DNA of 64,000 nucleotides from Corynebacterium crudilactis. GTDB lineage: Bacteria; Actinomycetota; Actinomycetes; Mycobacteriales; Mycobacteriaceae. The position numbers were made by a program, and so were the translations under genes. This document shows, in pieces, positions 16,917 to 25,543 of this stretch (positions are counted from its first letter, which is position 1; each line of letters begins with the position of its first letter). Location of the stretch: assembly GCF_001643015.1 (NCBI RefSeq), contig NZ_CP015622.1, positions 1,067,358 to 1,131,357 on the forward strand, written 5' to 3'. The notes beneath the pieces are model-generated. The model worked only from the letters and a program-made list of their open reading frames with translations, ran no database searches and was not told the DNA's origin.

Positions 16917-17267
16917 TCAAGGTCGTTTGGAGGCCGGCAAACTAGAAACCACCAATTGATAGGACTCTTCCACTAGTCCTTCTATCAAATCTTCTGTGAT
17001 TCTTTCCCCCGCACTCACACTGATCCAATGCACTTTATTCATGTGATAACCGGGCACAATAGTGGGAAAAGTAGTTCTTAATGATGCCCCAATTTCTGGG
17101 TCAGATTTCAGCGTGATGATGGCTTCACCGCGCAGCACAGTGAGCAGCAGGAACACCTTGCCGCGAATTTTATAGACTTCGTGTTCCGGACCAAAGGGGA
17201 ATTCTTTGGTGCTCAATGGCAAGGTTTGTGCATGTTCGGAGGCGACGTGATGAAGATCCATGGACAT
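16917..17267 (-). CDS. MmcQ/YjbR-family protein
   Basis: The 116-residue protein shows the MmcQ/YjbR (CyaY-like fold) pattern: FPFGPEHEVYKIRGKVFLLL, the LKSDPEIGASLR strand, and PGYHMNKVHWISV near residue 85. The family is widespread and described as DNA-binding by fold, but its role is unsettled. The ATG directly abuts the stop codon of the lipoate ligase gene upstream, so the two are co-transcribed. Confidence 0.85.
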   Translation of the reverse strand: MSMDLHHVASEHAQTLPLSTKEFPFGPEHEVYKIRGKVFLLLTVLRGEAIITLKSDPEIGASLRTTFPTIVPGYHMNKVHWISVSAGERITEDLIEGLVEESYQLVVSSLPASKRP

Positions 17268-18326
17268 CTACTGAACTCTCTTTGTCCATTCTTCGGTGGC
17301 GTATTTGGTTTTCACCAGTTCGTGAACCACAGCAAAATCTTCGTCACTGAGTTCAGCGTCGGTGGCGCCATAGCGATTAGCGAAGGTGGTTTTGAGGGTA
17401 TCGATAATTTGTTCACGGGAGGCACCAGTTTGGCGGCGCAGCGGATCCACGCGCTTCTTTGCGCTGCGCAAACCCTTATCGGAGATCTTGACCTTGCCGA
17501 TGCGCAGCACCTGAGTCATCATATCGGCATCGATGTCATAAGACATGGTCACATGGTGAAGCACTGCACCGCTGCGACGTTTTTGGGCTGCGCCACCAAT
17601 TTTTCCGCCGGTTGAGGTGATGTCATTGATCGGTACGTACCACGCATCCACGCCGTGTTCTTTCAGCGCTGCGAGCACCCATCGATCCAGATATTCATAG
17701 GATTGTTCATAACTTAAACCAGACACCAGAGATTCCGGCGCGTAGAGGGAATAGGTGATGCAGTTGCCACCTTCCATAAACATTGCGCCACCACCGGACA
17801 TGCGGCGGACAACGGTGACACCATGTTCATCGACGCCTTCTTGGTTGATTTCATTGACATAAGACTGAAAGCTGCCAATGACGGTGGCGCGATCGTCCCA
17901 ATCCCAAATGCGCATGGTTGGTCCACGTTGGCCTTTGGCTACTTGGTCCAGAATAAGTTCATCTAAAGCGACATTTACCGGAGTAGGCAGGATTCCTGGA
18001 TGTAGAATCTCCCAGTCAAAATCGGTGAAATCTTGTGCACCAGTAACAGCTCGACGCACTGCTAAAGCGATGTCGGCAGTGCTAAAACCTTGCAGCTCCA
18101 CATCATCGAATTCCGCTAAAGCCGCATCCATTTTTGCCTTCAGACGGTCAGTTGTATCACCAACTGACGCGCCTTGAAGGGCACGGCCAAGGGCGAAAAA
18201 TGCCTCATCAGGTTCAATGAAGAAATCGCCGGAAATCTTCACATCTGCGATGGCATCCAAATCTGTGGAGACATCAACTACGACAAGTTTTCCGCCGGGG
18301 ACTTTGAGTTCAAAGTGATTATTCAT
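17268..18326 (-). CDS. lplA: Lipoate-protein ligase A with permuted domain order
   Basis: The 352-residue protein begins at the ATG at 18326; a longer upstream frame crosses the promoter region. Residues 1 to about 110 (GGKLVVVDVSTDLDAIADVKISGDFFI, DDVELQGFSTADIALAVRRA) match the small accessory domain that lies at the C-terminus of E. coli LplA. The catalytic domain follows (about 120-352), with VVRRMSGGGAMFMEGGNCITYSL, the GGG lipoyl-AMP loop and the lysine in GGKIGGAAQKRR. The enzyme activates free lipoate with ATP and attaches it to 2-oxoacid dehydrogenase and glycine cleavage subunits. The permuted order is familiar from archaeal LplB/LplA pairs and some actinobacterial fusions. Confidence 0.85.
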   Translation of the reverse strand: MNNHFELKVPGGKLVVVDVSTDLDAIADVKISGDFFIEPDEAFFALGRALQGASVGDTTDRLKAKMDAALAEFDDVELQGFSTADIALAVRRAVTGAQDFTDFDWEILHPGILPTPVNVALDELILDQVAKGQRGPTMRIWDWDDRATVIGSFQSYVNEINQEGVDEHGVTVVRRMSGGGAMFMEGGNCITYSLYAPESLVSGLSYEQSYEYLDRWVLAALKEHGVDAWYVPINDITSTGGKIGGAAQKRRSGAVLHHVTMSYDIDADMMTQVLRIGKVKISDKGLRSAKKRVDPLRRQTGASREQIIDTLKTTFANRYGATDAELSDEDFAVVHELVKTKYATEEWTKRVQ

Positions 18327-18456
18327 TGCCCCACAGTAACTGAGATGCTTGTCGACGCGCCCCGCCACCTCGCACTTGCCACCGTGGGCGGGCGTGCTTA
18401 AAGCACGTAGAATCGACCATAAGGAAAATTCCGAACCTTGCTCTAGGGAGAAAAAC

Positions 18457-18870
18457 ATGGCTGGCACTATTTCCACCTACGTTACTTTCAATGGATATAC
18501 CTCTGAAGCACTCACGCATTGGCAAGAAATTTTTGGCGGTGACCTCAACCTTCTGACTTATGGTCAAACCCAGATGGAAGGCATGCCGTTTGAACCCCCA
18601 GCTGATGCCTTGGCTCATGGCGTGCTCACTTTTCCTGGTGGCGCCCTGATTTCTGGTGGTGACTCAATAGGAGAGGAACTCCCCATCAAAGACACTGCAT
18701 ATTCCATGTTGTACAACGCGGAATCGGTGGAAGATGGACGCGAGAAGATCGATAAAATTGTCGCAGCTGGTGGCGCAGAAACCATGAAATTTGAAACTGC
18801 TCCGTGGGGTGGATCCTATGGGCAGGTCTTTGATAAATATGGTGTGATGTGGAGTATTTCTGCAGAATAA
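18457..18870 (+). CDS. PhnB-like VOC-family protein
   Basis: The 137-residue glyoxalase/VOC-fold protein starts at an ATG with AGGGAG upstream. The pattern TYVTFNGYTSEALTHWQEIFGGDL, QMEGMPFEPPADALAHGVL and the closing APWGGSYGQVFDKYGVMWSIS matches the PhnB subgroup of small dimeric proteins. Despite the name, no phosphonate function is shown for this subgroup. It is monocistronic and convergent with the 4-hydroxybenzoate hydroxylase gene across a hairpin. Confidence 0.82.
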   Translation: MAGTISTYVTFNGYTSEALTHWQEIFGGDLNLLTYGQTQMEGMPFEPPADALAHGVLTFPGGALISGGDSIGEELPIKDTAYSMLYNAESVEDGREKIDKIVAAGGAETMKFETAPWGGSYGQVFDKYGVMWSISAE

Positions 18871-18874
18871 CCAC

Positions 18875-18912
18875 AAGGTGGCGATGATCTCAGAAAGATC
18901 ATCGTCACCTTT
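18875..18912. terminator. Hairpin between convergent phnB-like and pobA genes
   Basis: AAGGTGGCGATGATCT pairs with AGATCATCGTCACCTTT, with one mismatch and a CAGAA loop. It sits between the two convergent stop codons. The T tract is short, so it is a likely but weak bidirectional terminator. Confidence 0.6.
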
Positions 18913-18923
18913 AATGTGGAAGC

Positions 18924-20111
18924 CTAAACCTCAAAACGTGGGAGATCGAGTCCAACGTATTGTTCTGCGAGGTAGCGCTGTCCAGACTGGGAATCCAGGA
19001 CGGAACGCAGTTCCGCGAATCGGCGCTGGGTAGCAAAGTGATCTTCACCAGGGACAGCGTGCAGCATGGAGCTCATCCAATAAGAGAAATGCTGTGCCTT
19101 CCAAACGCGGGGAACTGCAAGGGAAGTGTAGCTATCTAGTAGTCCGGTGTCCTTCTTTTTCAGTGCGCGCACAATGCCTGGTGCAAGAACGGACACATCG
19201 GCGACTGCCAAGTTGAGACCCTTTGCACCAGTTGGTGGCACGGTATGTGCAGCATCGCCAGCGAGAAATAGTCGGCCCTTTTGCATTGGTTCAGTTACAG
19301 CAGAGCGGAAGCGGAGCACGGCTTTGTCAAAGATGCGTCCTTCAGAAACCGTGATTCCTGGGGAGTCTGCGCGCAGATGTAGCTGATCCCAAATGCGATC
19401 ATCGGACCACATATCTGGGGTATCTTCAGGATTACACTGCAGGTAGTAGCGCTGAATTTCATCAGTGCGGGTAGAAATCAGAGCAAAGCCCTCAGGGTGG
19501 GTGGCGTAGATGAGCTCTTTTTGGGTTTTTGGTGCTTCCACCAAAATGCCGAACCATGCATAAGGGTATTCATGGCGGGCGCGGACACCACCATCTTCGG
19601 TAATCAGCTTGCGGTATGGCGAATTGGAGCCATCGGCTGCAATGACATAGTCGGTAGTAATGGTGGTGGAAGAGCCATCTGCTTCGGTGTAGGTGACCTT
19701 TGCCAGATCGCCTTCGTAGTTTTCTACTGAATCTACGGTGGTGCTAAATAGTAATGCGCCACCATCTTCAATGCGCTTGGCAATGAAGTCCTTGAGGTAT
19801 TCATGCTGTGGGTAGATGGCGACTTTGTGGCCAGTGAGCTCAGTCAGTGGAATACGGGTGCGTTCATTGTTGATAGAGATATCGATTGCTTCATCGTGAT
19901 CGGCTTCTGCTTCCATGCGCGCGCCGACTCCAGTTTCCCGCATTAAGTTCAGGGTGCCTTGTTCAAGTATTCCTGCTCGAACTGTTTCTTCTACTTCTTT
20001 GCGAGTGCGGGATTCAAAGACAATTGATTCCACTCCCTGCAGGTGGAGGAGGTGTGCGAGGGTAAGGCCTGCTGGGCCGGCACCGATGATTGCGACTGGC
20101 ACGTGATTCAT
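18924..20111 (-). CDS. pobA: 4-hydroxybenzoate 3-monooxygenase
   Basis: This 395-residue class A flavoprotein hydroxylase turns 4-hydroxybenzoate into protocatechuate with NADPH and O2. The FAD motifs are GAGPAGLTLAHLL (about residues 10-22), the DG motif YVIAADGSNSPYRK (about 160) and GDAAHTVPPTGAKGLNLA (about 285-302). The start at 20111 follows AAAAGGAG with a good spacer. A longer frame begins 24 bases earlier and would lose that site. No regulator or protocatechuate genes lie beside it. Corynebacterial enzymes of this type are known to favour NADPH (called PobA or PobB). Confidence 0.93.
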   Translation of the reverse strand: MNHVPVAIIGAGPAGLTLAHLLHLQGVESIVFESRTRKEVEETVRAGILEQGTLNLMRETGVGARMEAEADHDEAIDISINNERTRIPLTELTGHKVAIYPQHEYLKDFIAKRIEDGGALLFSTTVDSVENYEGDLAKVTYTEADGSSTTITTDYVIAADGSNSPYRKLITEDGGVRARHEYPYAWFGILVEAPKTQKELIYATHPEGFALISTRTDEIQRYYLQCNPEDTPDMWSDDRIWDQLHLRADSPGITVSEGRIFDKAVLRFRSAVTEPMQKGRLFLAGDAAHTVPPTGAKGLNLAVADVSVLAPGIVRALKKKDTGLLDSYTSLAVPRVWKAQHFSYWMSSMLHAVPGEDHFATQRRFAELRSVLDSQSGQRYLAEQYVGLDLPRFEV

Positions 20112-20417
20112 GGAAAAGCTCCTTTTAACTCTCAACGGAAGATGAACTTCGTCAAATATTTCACATATAGTGATTTGGGCCTCAATCTAAGGGAAAGTAT
20201 GTCCCGCCACAACCTGTTCGCAGTGTGAACGTGGTTTAAGTTGAAGTCGGGCTCACAGCCAGCAGGAAAGTCATTTAATTCAGATTACAAGGGTGTGGCT
20301 AGGGGTGTGATTCAGGGGTTCTGAGTTACGTAGAAGTAGAAACTAGTGCTTTCTTTTTCGCGATACTATGTTTTCCCTATTGATTAAGCTAAGGTGAACG
20401 CGTACTTAACTTGATAT
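20112..20417. other. Intergenic region between pobA and the thiamine riboswitch
   Basis: About 300 bases without a supported gene separate pobA (leftward) from the riboswitch (rightward). It must hold the promoters of both. I see no convincing small open frame, strong palindrome or repeat. An AT-rich stretch at about 20340-20400 probably includes the promoter of the ykoEDC operon. Confidence 0.6.
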
Positions 20418-20504
20418 GCACGGGTGCTCGGTGAAAAACCGGGCTGAGATCTGGCAGAGCCACGACCGTAGAACCTGATCCGGATAATGCCGGCGATAGG
20501 GAGG
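20418..20504 (+). ncRNA. TPP riboswitch (THI element)
   Basis: The conserved TPP-sensor core is present in order: a 5' stem with CGGGTGC, GCTGAGAT with the CTGAGA loop at 20444-20449, then GAACCTGATCCGGATAATGCC and GCGATAGGGAGG. The last part of the element contains the GGGAGG ribosome site of the next gene, six bases from its ATG. No terminator hairpin with a T tract is visible between them. Control by sequestering the ribosome site when thiamine pyrophosphate is bound is therefore more likely than transcription attenuation. Confidence 0.95.
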
Positions 20505-20510
20505 AAAAAT

Positions 20511-21116
20511 ATGGCAAATCTCGCCATGCAAAAAAATACTCAGCAATCTTCTTGGCGTGTGATTGATATTGTCATCGCATCTGTTTTGGGTGTTGCCTGC
20601 GGATTAATTTTCATCGTATGGAATTCCATCGGATACGCCTGGACTACTGCTTTTCATGCACTAACTCCAGGCCTTGGTGGCGTGGCCATCGGAATCTGGT
20701 TGTTGGGCGGCGTGCTCGGCGGGCTTGTGATTCGTAAACCAGGTGCTGCACTCTTTGTAGAAGTTGTTGCTGCATGTGTGTCCGCAGCGTTGGCTTCTCA
20801 GTTTGGTATTTCCACTATTTATTCCGGTCTTGTCCAAGGGCTTGGCGCAGAAATCATCTTTGCATTGTTCCTTTACCGTCGCTTCAACCTGCCCATCGCC
20901 ATGCTTGCCGGGGCCGGTGCTGCTGTGGGTGGCATTATTCTTGAGCTGTTCTTCTATGGAAATCTCGCGAAGACGCTCTCCTTCAACATTATTTATTCCA
21001 CTACTTCGGTGATTTCTGGCATGATTTTGGCAGGATTACTCAGTTGGTTCTTGGTTCGCGCTTTGGCACGAACTGGCGCCCTGGATCGTTTTGCTGCTGG
21101 TCGGGAAATGAAATGA
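20511..21116 (+). CDS. ykoE: Thiamine ECF transporter substrate-binding component YkoE
   Basis: The 201-residue membrane protein has about five or six hydrophobic helices (first at about 17-39). It lies directly under a TPP riboswitch with the start ATG at 20511. The family member in Bacillus binds thiamine or its pyrimidine precursor (HMP) as the S component of an energy-coupling-factor transporter. Its TGA overlaps the ATG of the ATPase gene (ATGA), so the subunits are translationally coupled. Confidence 0.9.
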   Translation: MANLAMQKNTQQSSWRVIDIVIASVLGVACGLIFIVWNSIGYAWTTAFHALTPGLGGVAIGIWLLGGVLGGLVIRKPGAALFVEVVAACVSAALASQFGISTIYSGLVQGLGAEIIFALFLYRRFNLPIAMLAGAGAAVGGIILELFFYGNLAKTLSFNIIYSTTSVISGMILAGLLSWFLVRALARTGALDRFAAGREMK

Positions 21117-22453
21117 CCACAGCTTTAGGCACGCGCGTTGTTGCGCGTAATTTTGGTTACCGGCATGCATCGCGGGAAAATCCTGCGTTAGAAAATATTA
21201 ACTTTGAGATCGCACCAGGTGAGCGCATCTTGCTCACCGGCGCCTCAGGCGCAGGAAAATCTACGCTGCTCGCCGCACTCGCCGGCGTTCTAGGCGGTCC
21301 AGATGAGGGCGTGAGTACTGGCGAATTGCTTGTCGACGCCCCCTCCATTGGCCTTGTTCTCCAGGATCCAGATTCACAGGTTATTGCTTCCCGCATCGGC
21401 GATGATGTGGCATTTGGTTGCGAAAACCTCAAAGTTCCTCGCGCAGAGATTTGGCCACGAGTGGAGAGGGCCCTGCAACTTGTGGGGCTAGAGCTGCCAC
21501 TGCACCATCCCACGAAGTATCTTTCTGGCGGTCAAAAACAACGTCTGGCTTTGGCTGGTGTCATTGCGATGGGTGCACGTTTAATTTTGCTCGATGAGCC
21601 AACCGCAAATTTAGATCCCCAAGGACAACGAGATGTCGTTGCAGCTGTGGATCGGGTAGTCCGTGAAACTGGTGCTACACTTATCGTTGTGGAACACCGC
21701 CATGAGCTGTGGTTAGACACCATTGATCGCATCATCAGCATTACTGATGGATGTGATGTTTTACCGGAAGAATTATTAAAAGTGGGCCAGTTGCCTGTGG
21801 CGCAGCCGTCGATAAGCAAGCCAATCTTGTGGGCTGACAACCTGTTGTGCAGCTGGGGTGCCGTGCGTAGTTTTGTGGTGCCTGAAGGTGCTTCGACGGT
21901 GATTACTGGCCCGAATGGTGCTGGAAAATCTACACTTGCGCTGACCATGGGTGGCTTGATTCCACCTAAAAAGGGGCGCCTGGAATTATCTGAAGCAGTG
22001 CGCGGTGGTTTGAACTCGCCGCCGCACAAGTGGCGTTCTGCGGAACTTGCTGCACGAATCGGCACTGTGTTTCAGGATCCTGAGCATCAATTTGTGGCGC
22101 GCACCGTGCGTGATGAGCTGGAGATCGGCCCGAAAATCATGAAAGTTCACGCACAAGATCGCGTTGAGGAACTTTTAGATCGCTTAAGGTTGCGGCATTT
22201 AGAGCACGCTAATCCTTTTACGTTAAGCGGGGGAGAAAAGCGTCGACTTTCTGTGGCAACAGCGTTGGTTGCAGCGCCTAAATTAGTGATTTTGGACGAA
22301 CCAACATTTGGGCAAGATCCAGAAACCTTTACTGAACTAATCTTATTGCTACGCGAACTGACTGAAGCTGGAATTAGCGTTGTCTCAGTCACCCATGATC
22401 CAGATTTCATCGCAGCACTTGGTGATCATCACATCGAGGTAAACCCACGATGA
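21113..22453 (+). CDS. ykoD: ECF transporter fused double ATPase YkoD
   Basis: The 446-residue protein carries two complete ABC ATPase domains in one chain. Domain 1 has GASGAGKST, LSGGQKQR and LLDEPTANLDP; domain 2 has GPNGAGKST, LSGGEKRR and ILDEPTFGQDP. Both have intact Walker and signature motifs, including the Q-loop strings VLQDPDSQV and VFQDPEHQF typical of ECF A subunits. The start ATG at 21113 lies within the ykoE stop. It supplies ATP hydrolysis for thiamine or precursor uptake. Confidence 0.93.
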   Translation: MTTALGTRVVARNFGYRHASRENPALENINFEIAPGERILLTGASGAGKSTLLAALAGVLGGPDEGVSTGELLVDAPSIGLVLQDPDSQVIASRIGDDVAFGCENLKVPRAEIWPRVERALQLVGLELPLHHPTKYLSGGQKQRLALAGVIAMGARLILLDEPTANLDPQGQRDVVAAVDRVVRETGATLIVVEHRHELWLDTIDRIISITDGCDVLPEELLKVGQLPVAQPSISKPILWADNLLCSWGAVRSFVVPEGASTVITGPNGAGKSTLALTMGGLIPPKKGRLELSEAVRGGLNSPPHKWRSAELAARIGTVFQDPEHQFVARTVRDELEIGPKIMKVHAQDRVEELLDRLRLRHLEHANPFTLSGGEKRRLSVATALVAAPKLVILDEPTFGQDPETFTELILLLRELTEAGISVVSVTHDPDFIAALGDHHIEVNPR

Positions 22454-23217
22454 TGACAGTGAATCTTTTAAGCACAATCAACCCCGTCACCCGCATTATC
22501 GCGCTCATGGTGTTGACCACGCCTTTATTACTGAGCGTGGATGTGATGTCAGCGGCAATCGCGCTGGCAGCAACCATTATCTTGTCTCCTTTTGCTGGTG
22601 TGAGCTGGAAAATGTTGCTGAAACGTGGCTGGCCTTTGCTACTCATGGCACCGATAGCTGCACTTTCTATGGCGTTATATGGCCGGCCGGAAGGCACTGA
22701 ATATTTTAGCTTCCTGCTCATCCATGTCACAGATAATTCCCTTGCTCTAGCTGCTGCCATTGGGCTGCGCGTCTTGGCTATCGGCATGCCAGTGGTGGTG
22801 TTGATTGCACGGATTGATCCCACTGATTTGGGTGATGGGTTAGCTCAGATTCTGAAACTTCCTGAGCGTTTTGTTATTGGAGCAGTAGCGGGAAGCCGGC
22901 TTATGACATTGTTCCGCGAGGACTGGTATTCCATGTCCAGAGCGCGGCGTGCGCGCGGCATCGCAGACCAGGGCAGGATTAAGCATTTTTTCACCATGAC
23001 TTTTGGTCTTTTAGTCCTCTCACTACGCCGTGGTTCCAAGTTGGCAACCGCCATGGAAGCTCGTGGTTTTGGGCGCTCGCCAGATGGTCGAACGTGGGCA
23101 CGTGAATCTAGTGTAGGTATTCGCGATGTCCTGCTCATTGTGGTGTGCGCAGCTATTTCAGCCTTAGCCATCGTGGTGTCCATTCAGACTGGTTTCTTCA
23201 GGTTTTTGGGCACATGA
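22450..23217 (+). CDS. ykoC: ECF transporter transmembrane component YkoC
   Basis: The 255-residue protein overlaps ykoD by four bases. It has N-terminal hydrophobic helices and, near residues 160-175 and 205-215, the two coupling-helix motifs of T components: SRARRARGI and AMEARGFGRSP. The latter matches the A-R-G signature that contacts the ATPase grooves. It completes the ECF importer with YkoE and YkoD. Confidence 0.92.
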   Translation: MMTVNLLSTINPVTRIIALMVLTTPLLLSVDVMSAAIALAATIILSPFAGVSWKMLLKRGWPLLLMAPIAALSMALYGRPEGTEYFSFLLIHVTDNSLALAAAIGLRVLAIGMPVVVLIARIDPTDLGDGLAQILKLPERFVIGAVAGSRLMTLFREDWYSMSRARRARGIADQGRIKHFFTMTFGLLVLSLRRGSKLATAMEARGFGRSPDGRTWARESSVGIRDVLLIVVCAAISALAIVVSIQTGFFRFLGT

Positions 23218-23747
23218 AAATTGTGTTGATCGATGGGCAATCTGGTGCAGGTAAAACCACCCTGGCAGAAGACTTGAGCTCCTATACCGGGTTTGATGTG
23301 GTGCACTTGGATGATTTCTATCCAGGATGGACCGGACTTGCACAAGCCTCTGAGATTGTTGCCCGCGATATTTTGGTGGCAGATAATCCGGGATATTTTT
23401 CTTGGGATTGGCACGAAAATTGCCGCGGGGAATGGGTGTCGCTTGAACCCGGAAAAAGCCTGATCATTGAAGGCTCTGGTGTAATAACGGCCGAGACCAT
23501 TCAACGCGCCACTACCCTGGGTGATGTAGTGACCGTTCGTTTAACCGCACCGGAGTCTTTAAGAAAACAACGCGCCTTAGATAGAGATCCGGACTATGCA
23601 CCATTTTGGGAGTTGTGGGCTGCGCAAGAACGAGTGCACTTTGCCCAGGGCATTGAGGCAGATCATGAGATTGTGCTAGGTTCGAATGAAGCTGCGGGAC
23701 GACCCGTCGCACTCTATGACAGTCTGGGAACGGCCCAGAGTTCTTAA
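23214..23747 (+). CDS. Small P-loop kinase, uridine-kinase-like, coupled to the thiamine transporter
   Basis: The 177-residue protein starts at an ATG overlapping the ykoC stop. It has Walker A GQSGAGKTT (about residues 8-16) and VVHLDDFYPGW (about 33-43), the acidic acceptor-site motif of nucleoside-kinase-like proteins. An R-rich lid lies at about 115-125 (ESLRKQRALDRD). Being the fourth gene under the TPP riboswitch suggests that its substrate is thiamine, a thiazole or a pyrimidine precursor that is trapped by phosphorylation after uptake. That is inference; the sequence itself only shows the uridine-kinase-like fold. Confidence 0.75.
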   Translation: MKIVLIDGQSGAGKTTLAEDLSSYTGFDVVHLDDFYPGWTGLAQASEIVARDILVADNPGYFSWDWHENCRGEWVSLEPGKSLIIEGSGVITAETIQRATTLGDVVTVRLTAPESLRKQRALDRDPDYAPFWELWAAQERVHFAQGIEADHEIVLGSNEAAGRPVALYDSLGTAQSS

Positions 23748-23766
23748 GAAAGTTTGACCAGAGAAC

Positions 23767-24819
23767 ATGCCGTTTTCTTTGTTAAAGCCAATTGATTACG
23801 CCCGCATCATTATCGGATGGGCGTCCATAGTTATTCTTCCTCTCTTGGCCCTGCCGTCGATTATCCAACTTGGCTTGATTATCGCCATCATTTTGTTCTG
23901 TGCGTTTGGCGTGGTCAAAATGGCAGAGCGCTTAGCCCATATTTTGGGTGATCCTTTTGGCTCTCTCATCCTCACGCTGTCCATTGTGATCATTGAAGTC
24001 ATTTTGATTTGTGCAGTGATGTTGGGGCCAGCAGAAAGTGCCACCGCTGGCAGGGATTCTGTGATGGCTGTATCCATGATCATCATGGGCTTAGTGGTGG
24101 GATTATGTCTGCTTATCGGTGGACTAAGGCATGGCAGCATGCCACACAATGGCCTGGGTACTCCTACCTATTTGGTACTGATTGCAACTTTTTCAGCAGT
24201 CGCTTTTGCCGTACCGGCACTTTTAGGGGAGTACAGCACCGGACAAGCCATTGTTATTGCCACGTTGACAGCAGTTGTTTATGGATTCTTCCTTTACCGA
24301 CAAATGGGTGCACAAGCACAAGAATTTCAAGAAGTAGAAGTAGCGGAAAAAGCCGGAAATGCTGCGCGGTGGGAGGTTCCTTTTCGCGGGGCAGTGTTGA
24401 TCGTGACTGTTCTACCTATTGTCTTGCTTTCCCACGATATGGCTACGGTGATGGATGAGGTGCTTGCATCACTTGGTGCACCGGTAGCGATGGCAGGATT
24501 AATCATTGCCACGATTGTCTTCTTGCCAGAAACAATTACATCCTTGAAAGCTGCCTGGACTGGGGAAATCCAACGAGTGAGCAATCTGGCACATGGTGCT
24601 CAGGTATCCACCGTAGGACTGACCATTCCAGCTGTTCTCATCATTGGCATTATCACCGGACAAGACGTGCAATTAGGCGAGACCCCCATCAATTTATTGC
24701 TGCTTGGAACCACGATTGCAGTTACTGCCATTGCGTTTAGCTCTAAAAAAGTAAATGCAGTGCATGGATCCGTGTTGTTGATGCTGTTTGTCGTCTACAT
24801 GATGAGCATGTTTGGCTGA
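23767..24819 (+). CDS. chaA: Calcium/proton (cation) antiporter ChaA-like
   Basis: The 350-residue protein has about 11 membrane helices and two inverted halves. Each has the cation-exchanger acidic motif: LSIVIIEVILICAVML (first repeat) and IIATIVFLPETITSLKAAW (second repeat), with glutamates expected to bind the ion. It belongs to the CaCA superfamily. The start ATG lies 20 bases after the kinase gene stop, so it may be read through from the thiamine operon, though the function is unrelated. Confidence 0.88.
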   Translation: MPFSLLKPIDYARIIIGWASIVILPLLALPSIIQLGLIIAIILFCAFGVVKMAERLAHILGDPFGSLILTLSIVIIEVILICAVMLGPAESATAGRDSVMAVSMIIMGLVVGLCLLIGGLRHGSMPHNGLGTPTYLVLIATFSAVAFAVPALLGEYSTGQAIVIATLTAVVYGFFLYRQMGAQAQEFQEVEVAEKAGNAARWEVPFRGAVLIVTVLPIVLLSHDMATVMDEVLASLGAPVAMAGLIIATIVFLPETITSLKAAWTGEIQRVSNLAHGAQVSTVGLTIPAVLIIGIITGQDVQLGETPINLLLLGTTIAVTAIAFSSKKVNAVHGSVLLMLFVVYMMSMFG

Positions 24820-24838
24820 TTTGGGTAGCCTGGTGGGC

Positions 24839-25543
24839 ATGAATGCATTAGAGACTTTGCAATGGCAAGACTGGTCAAGCGTTTTAGTTGTTGTAGCCCA
24901 CCCGGATGATCCAGAATATGGGCTTTCCGCAGCGGTGAAAGAATGGACGGATGCTGGGGTAGAAGTATCCTATTTGCTTCTGACTCACGGTGAAGCAGGA
25001 ATTCAAGGACTAGACCCGGCAGAAACTGGACCGCTTCGTGCCGCAGAACAAAGGGCTGCCTGTGATCAGGTGGGCGTGAAAAACCTCACCATCCTTAATC
25101 ACCCAGATTCCATGCTTGTTTATAACCTGGAGCTGCGTAAAGATATTGCCCGAGAGATTCGGGTGCGGAAACCAAATGCCGTGGTTGTTACCAACTTTGA
25201 GGTGGAAGCATACGGTGGACTAAACCAAGCAGACCACCGAGTTGTTGGTCTAGCAGGTGTTGATGCCACCCGTGATGCTGCTAATCCTTGGGCACAGACA
25301 GAGCTTTTGGAAGAAGGCCACCAGTCGTGGGGTGCTGATGTTATCGTGATTGCAGGACATCCAGAGCCAACGCACACCATGGAAGTATCTCAGGAATCTG
25401 TCGATGCCGGTGTAGCTTCTCTGCAAGCACATAAAAAATATTTAGAAGCATTGCCAGATCACCCTAAGCCAGAAGAATTTATTCCGGAAACATTGGCAGT
25501 TGATGGTGGTTATGCTGCATCTTTCCGGGTCTTTGGACGGTAA
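24839..25543 (+). CDS. PIG-L family deacetylase (LmbE-like)
   Basis: The zinc-binding AHPDDPEYGLS motif is at about residues 19-29 and the second metal motif NQADHRVVG at about 129-137. The family removes acetyl groups from N-acetylglucosamine-type sugars (GlcNAc-PI, mycothiol precursors and others). It is more distant from MshB than the copy at 41.8 kb, which has AHPDDEA. The start is uncertain between ATG 24839 and a TTG at 24812; neither has a strong ribosome site. The last 34 bases overlap the convergent membrane protein gene. Confidence 0.85.
   Translation: MNALETLQWQDWSSVLVVVAHPDDPEYGLSAAVKEWTDAGVEVSYLLLTHGEAGIQGLDPAETGPLRAAEQRAACDQVGVKNLTILNHPDSMLVYNLELRKDIAREIRVRKPNAVVVTNFEVEAYGGLNQADHRVVGLAGVDATRDAANPWAQTELLEEGHQSWGADVIVIAGHPEPTHTMEVSQESVDAGVASLQAHKKYLEALPDHPKPEEFIPETLAVDGGYAASFRVFGR

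Noticed and set aside
18327..18476. Longer lplA start at 18476
   Set aside because: It overlaps the leader of the divergent VOC gene and lacks LplA similarity and a ribosome site.
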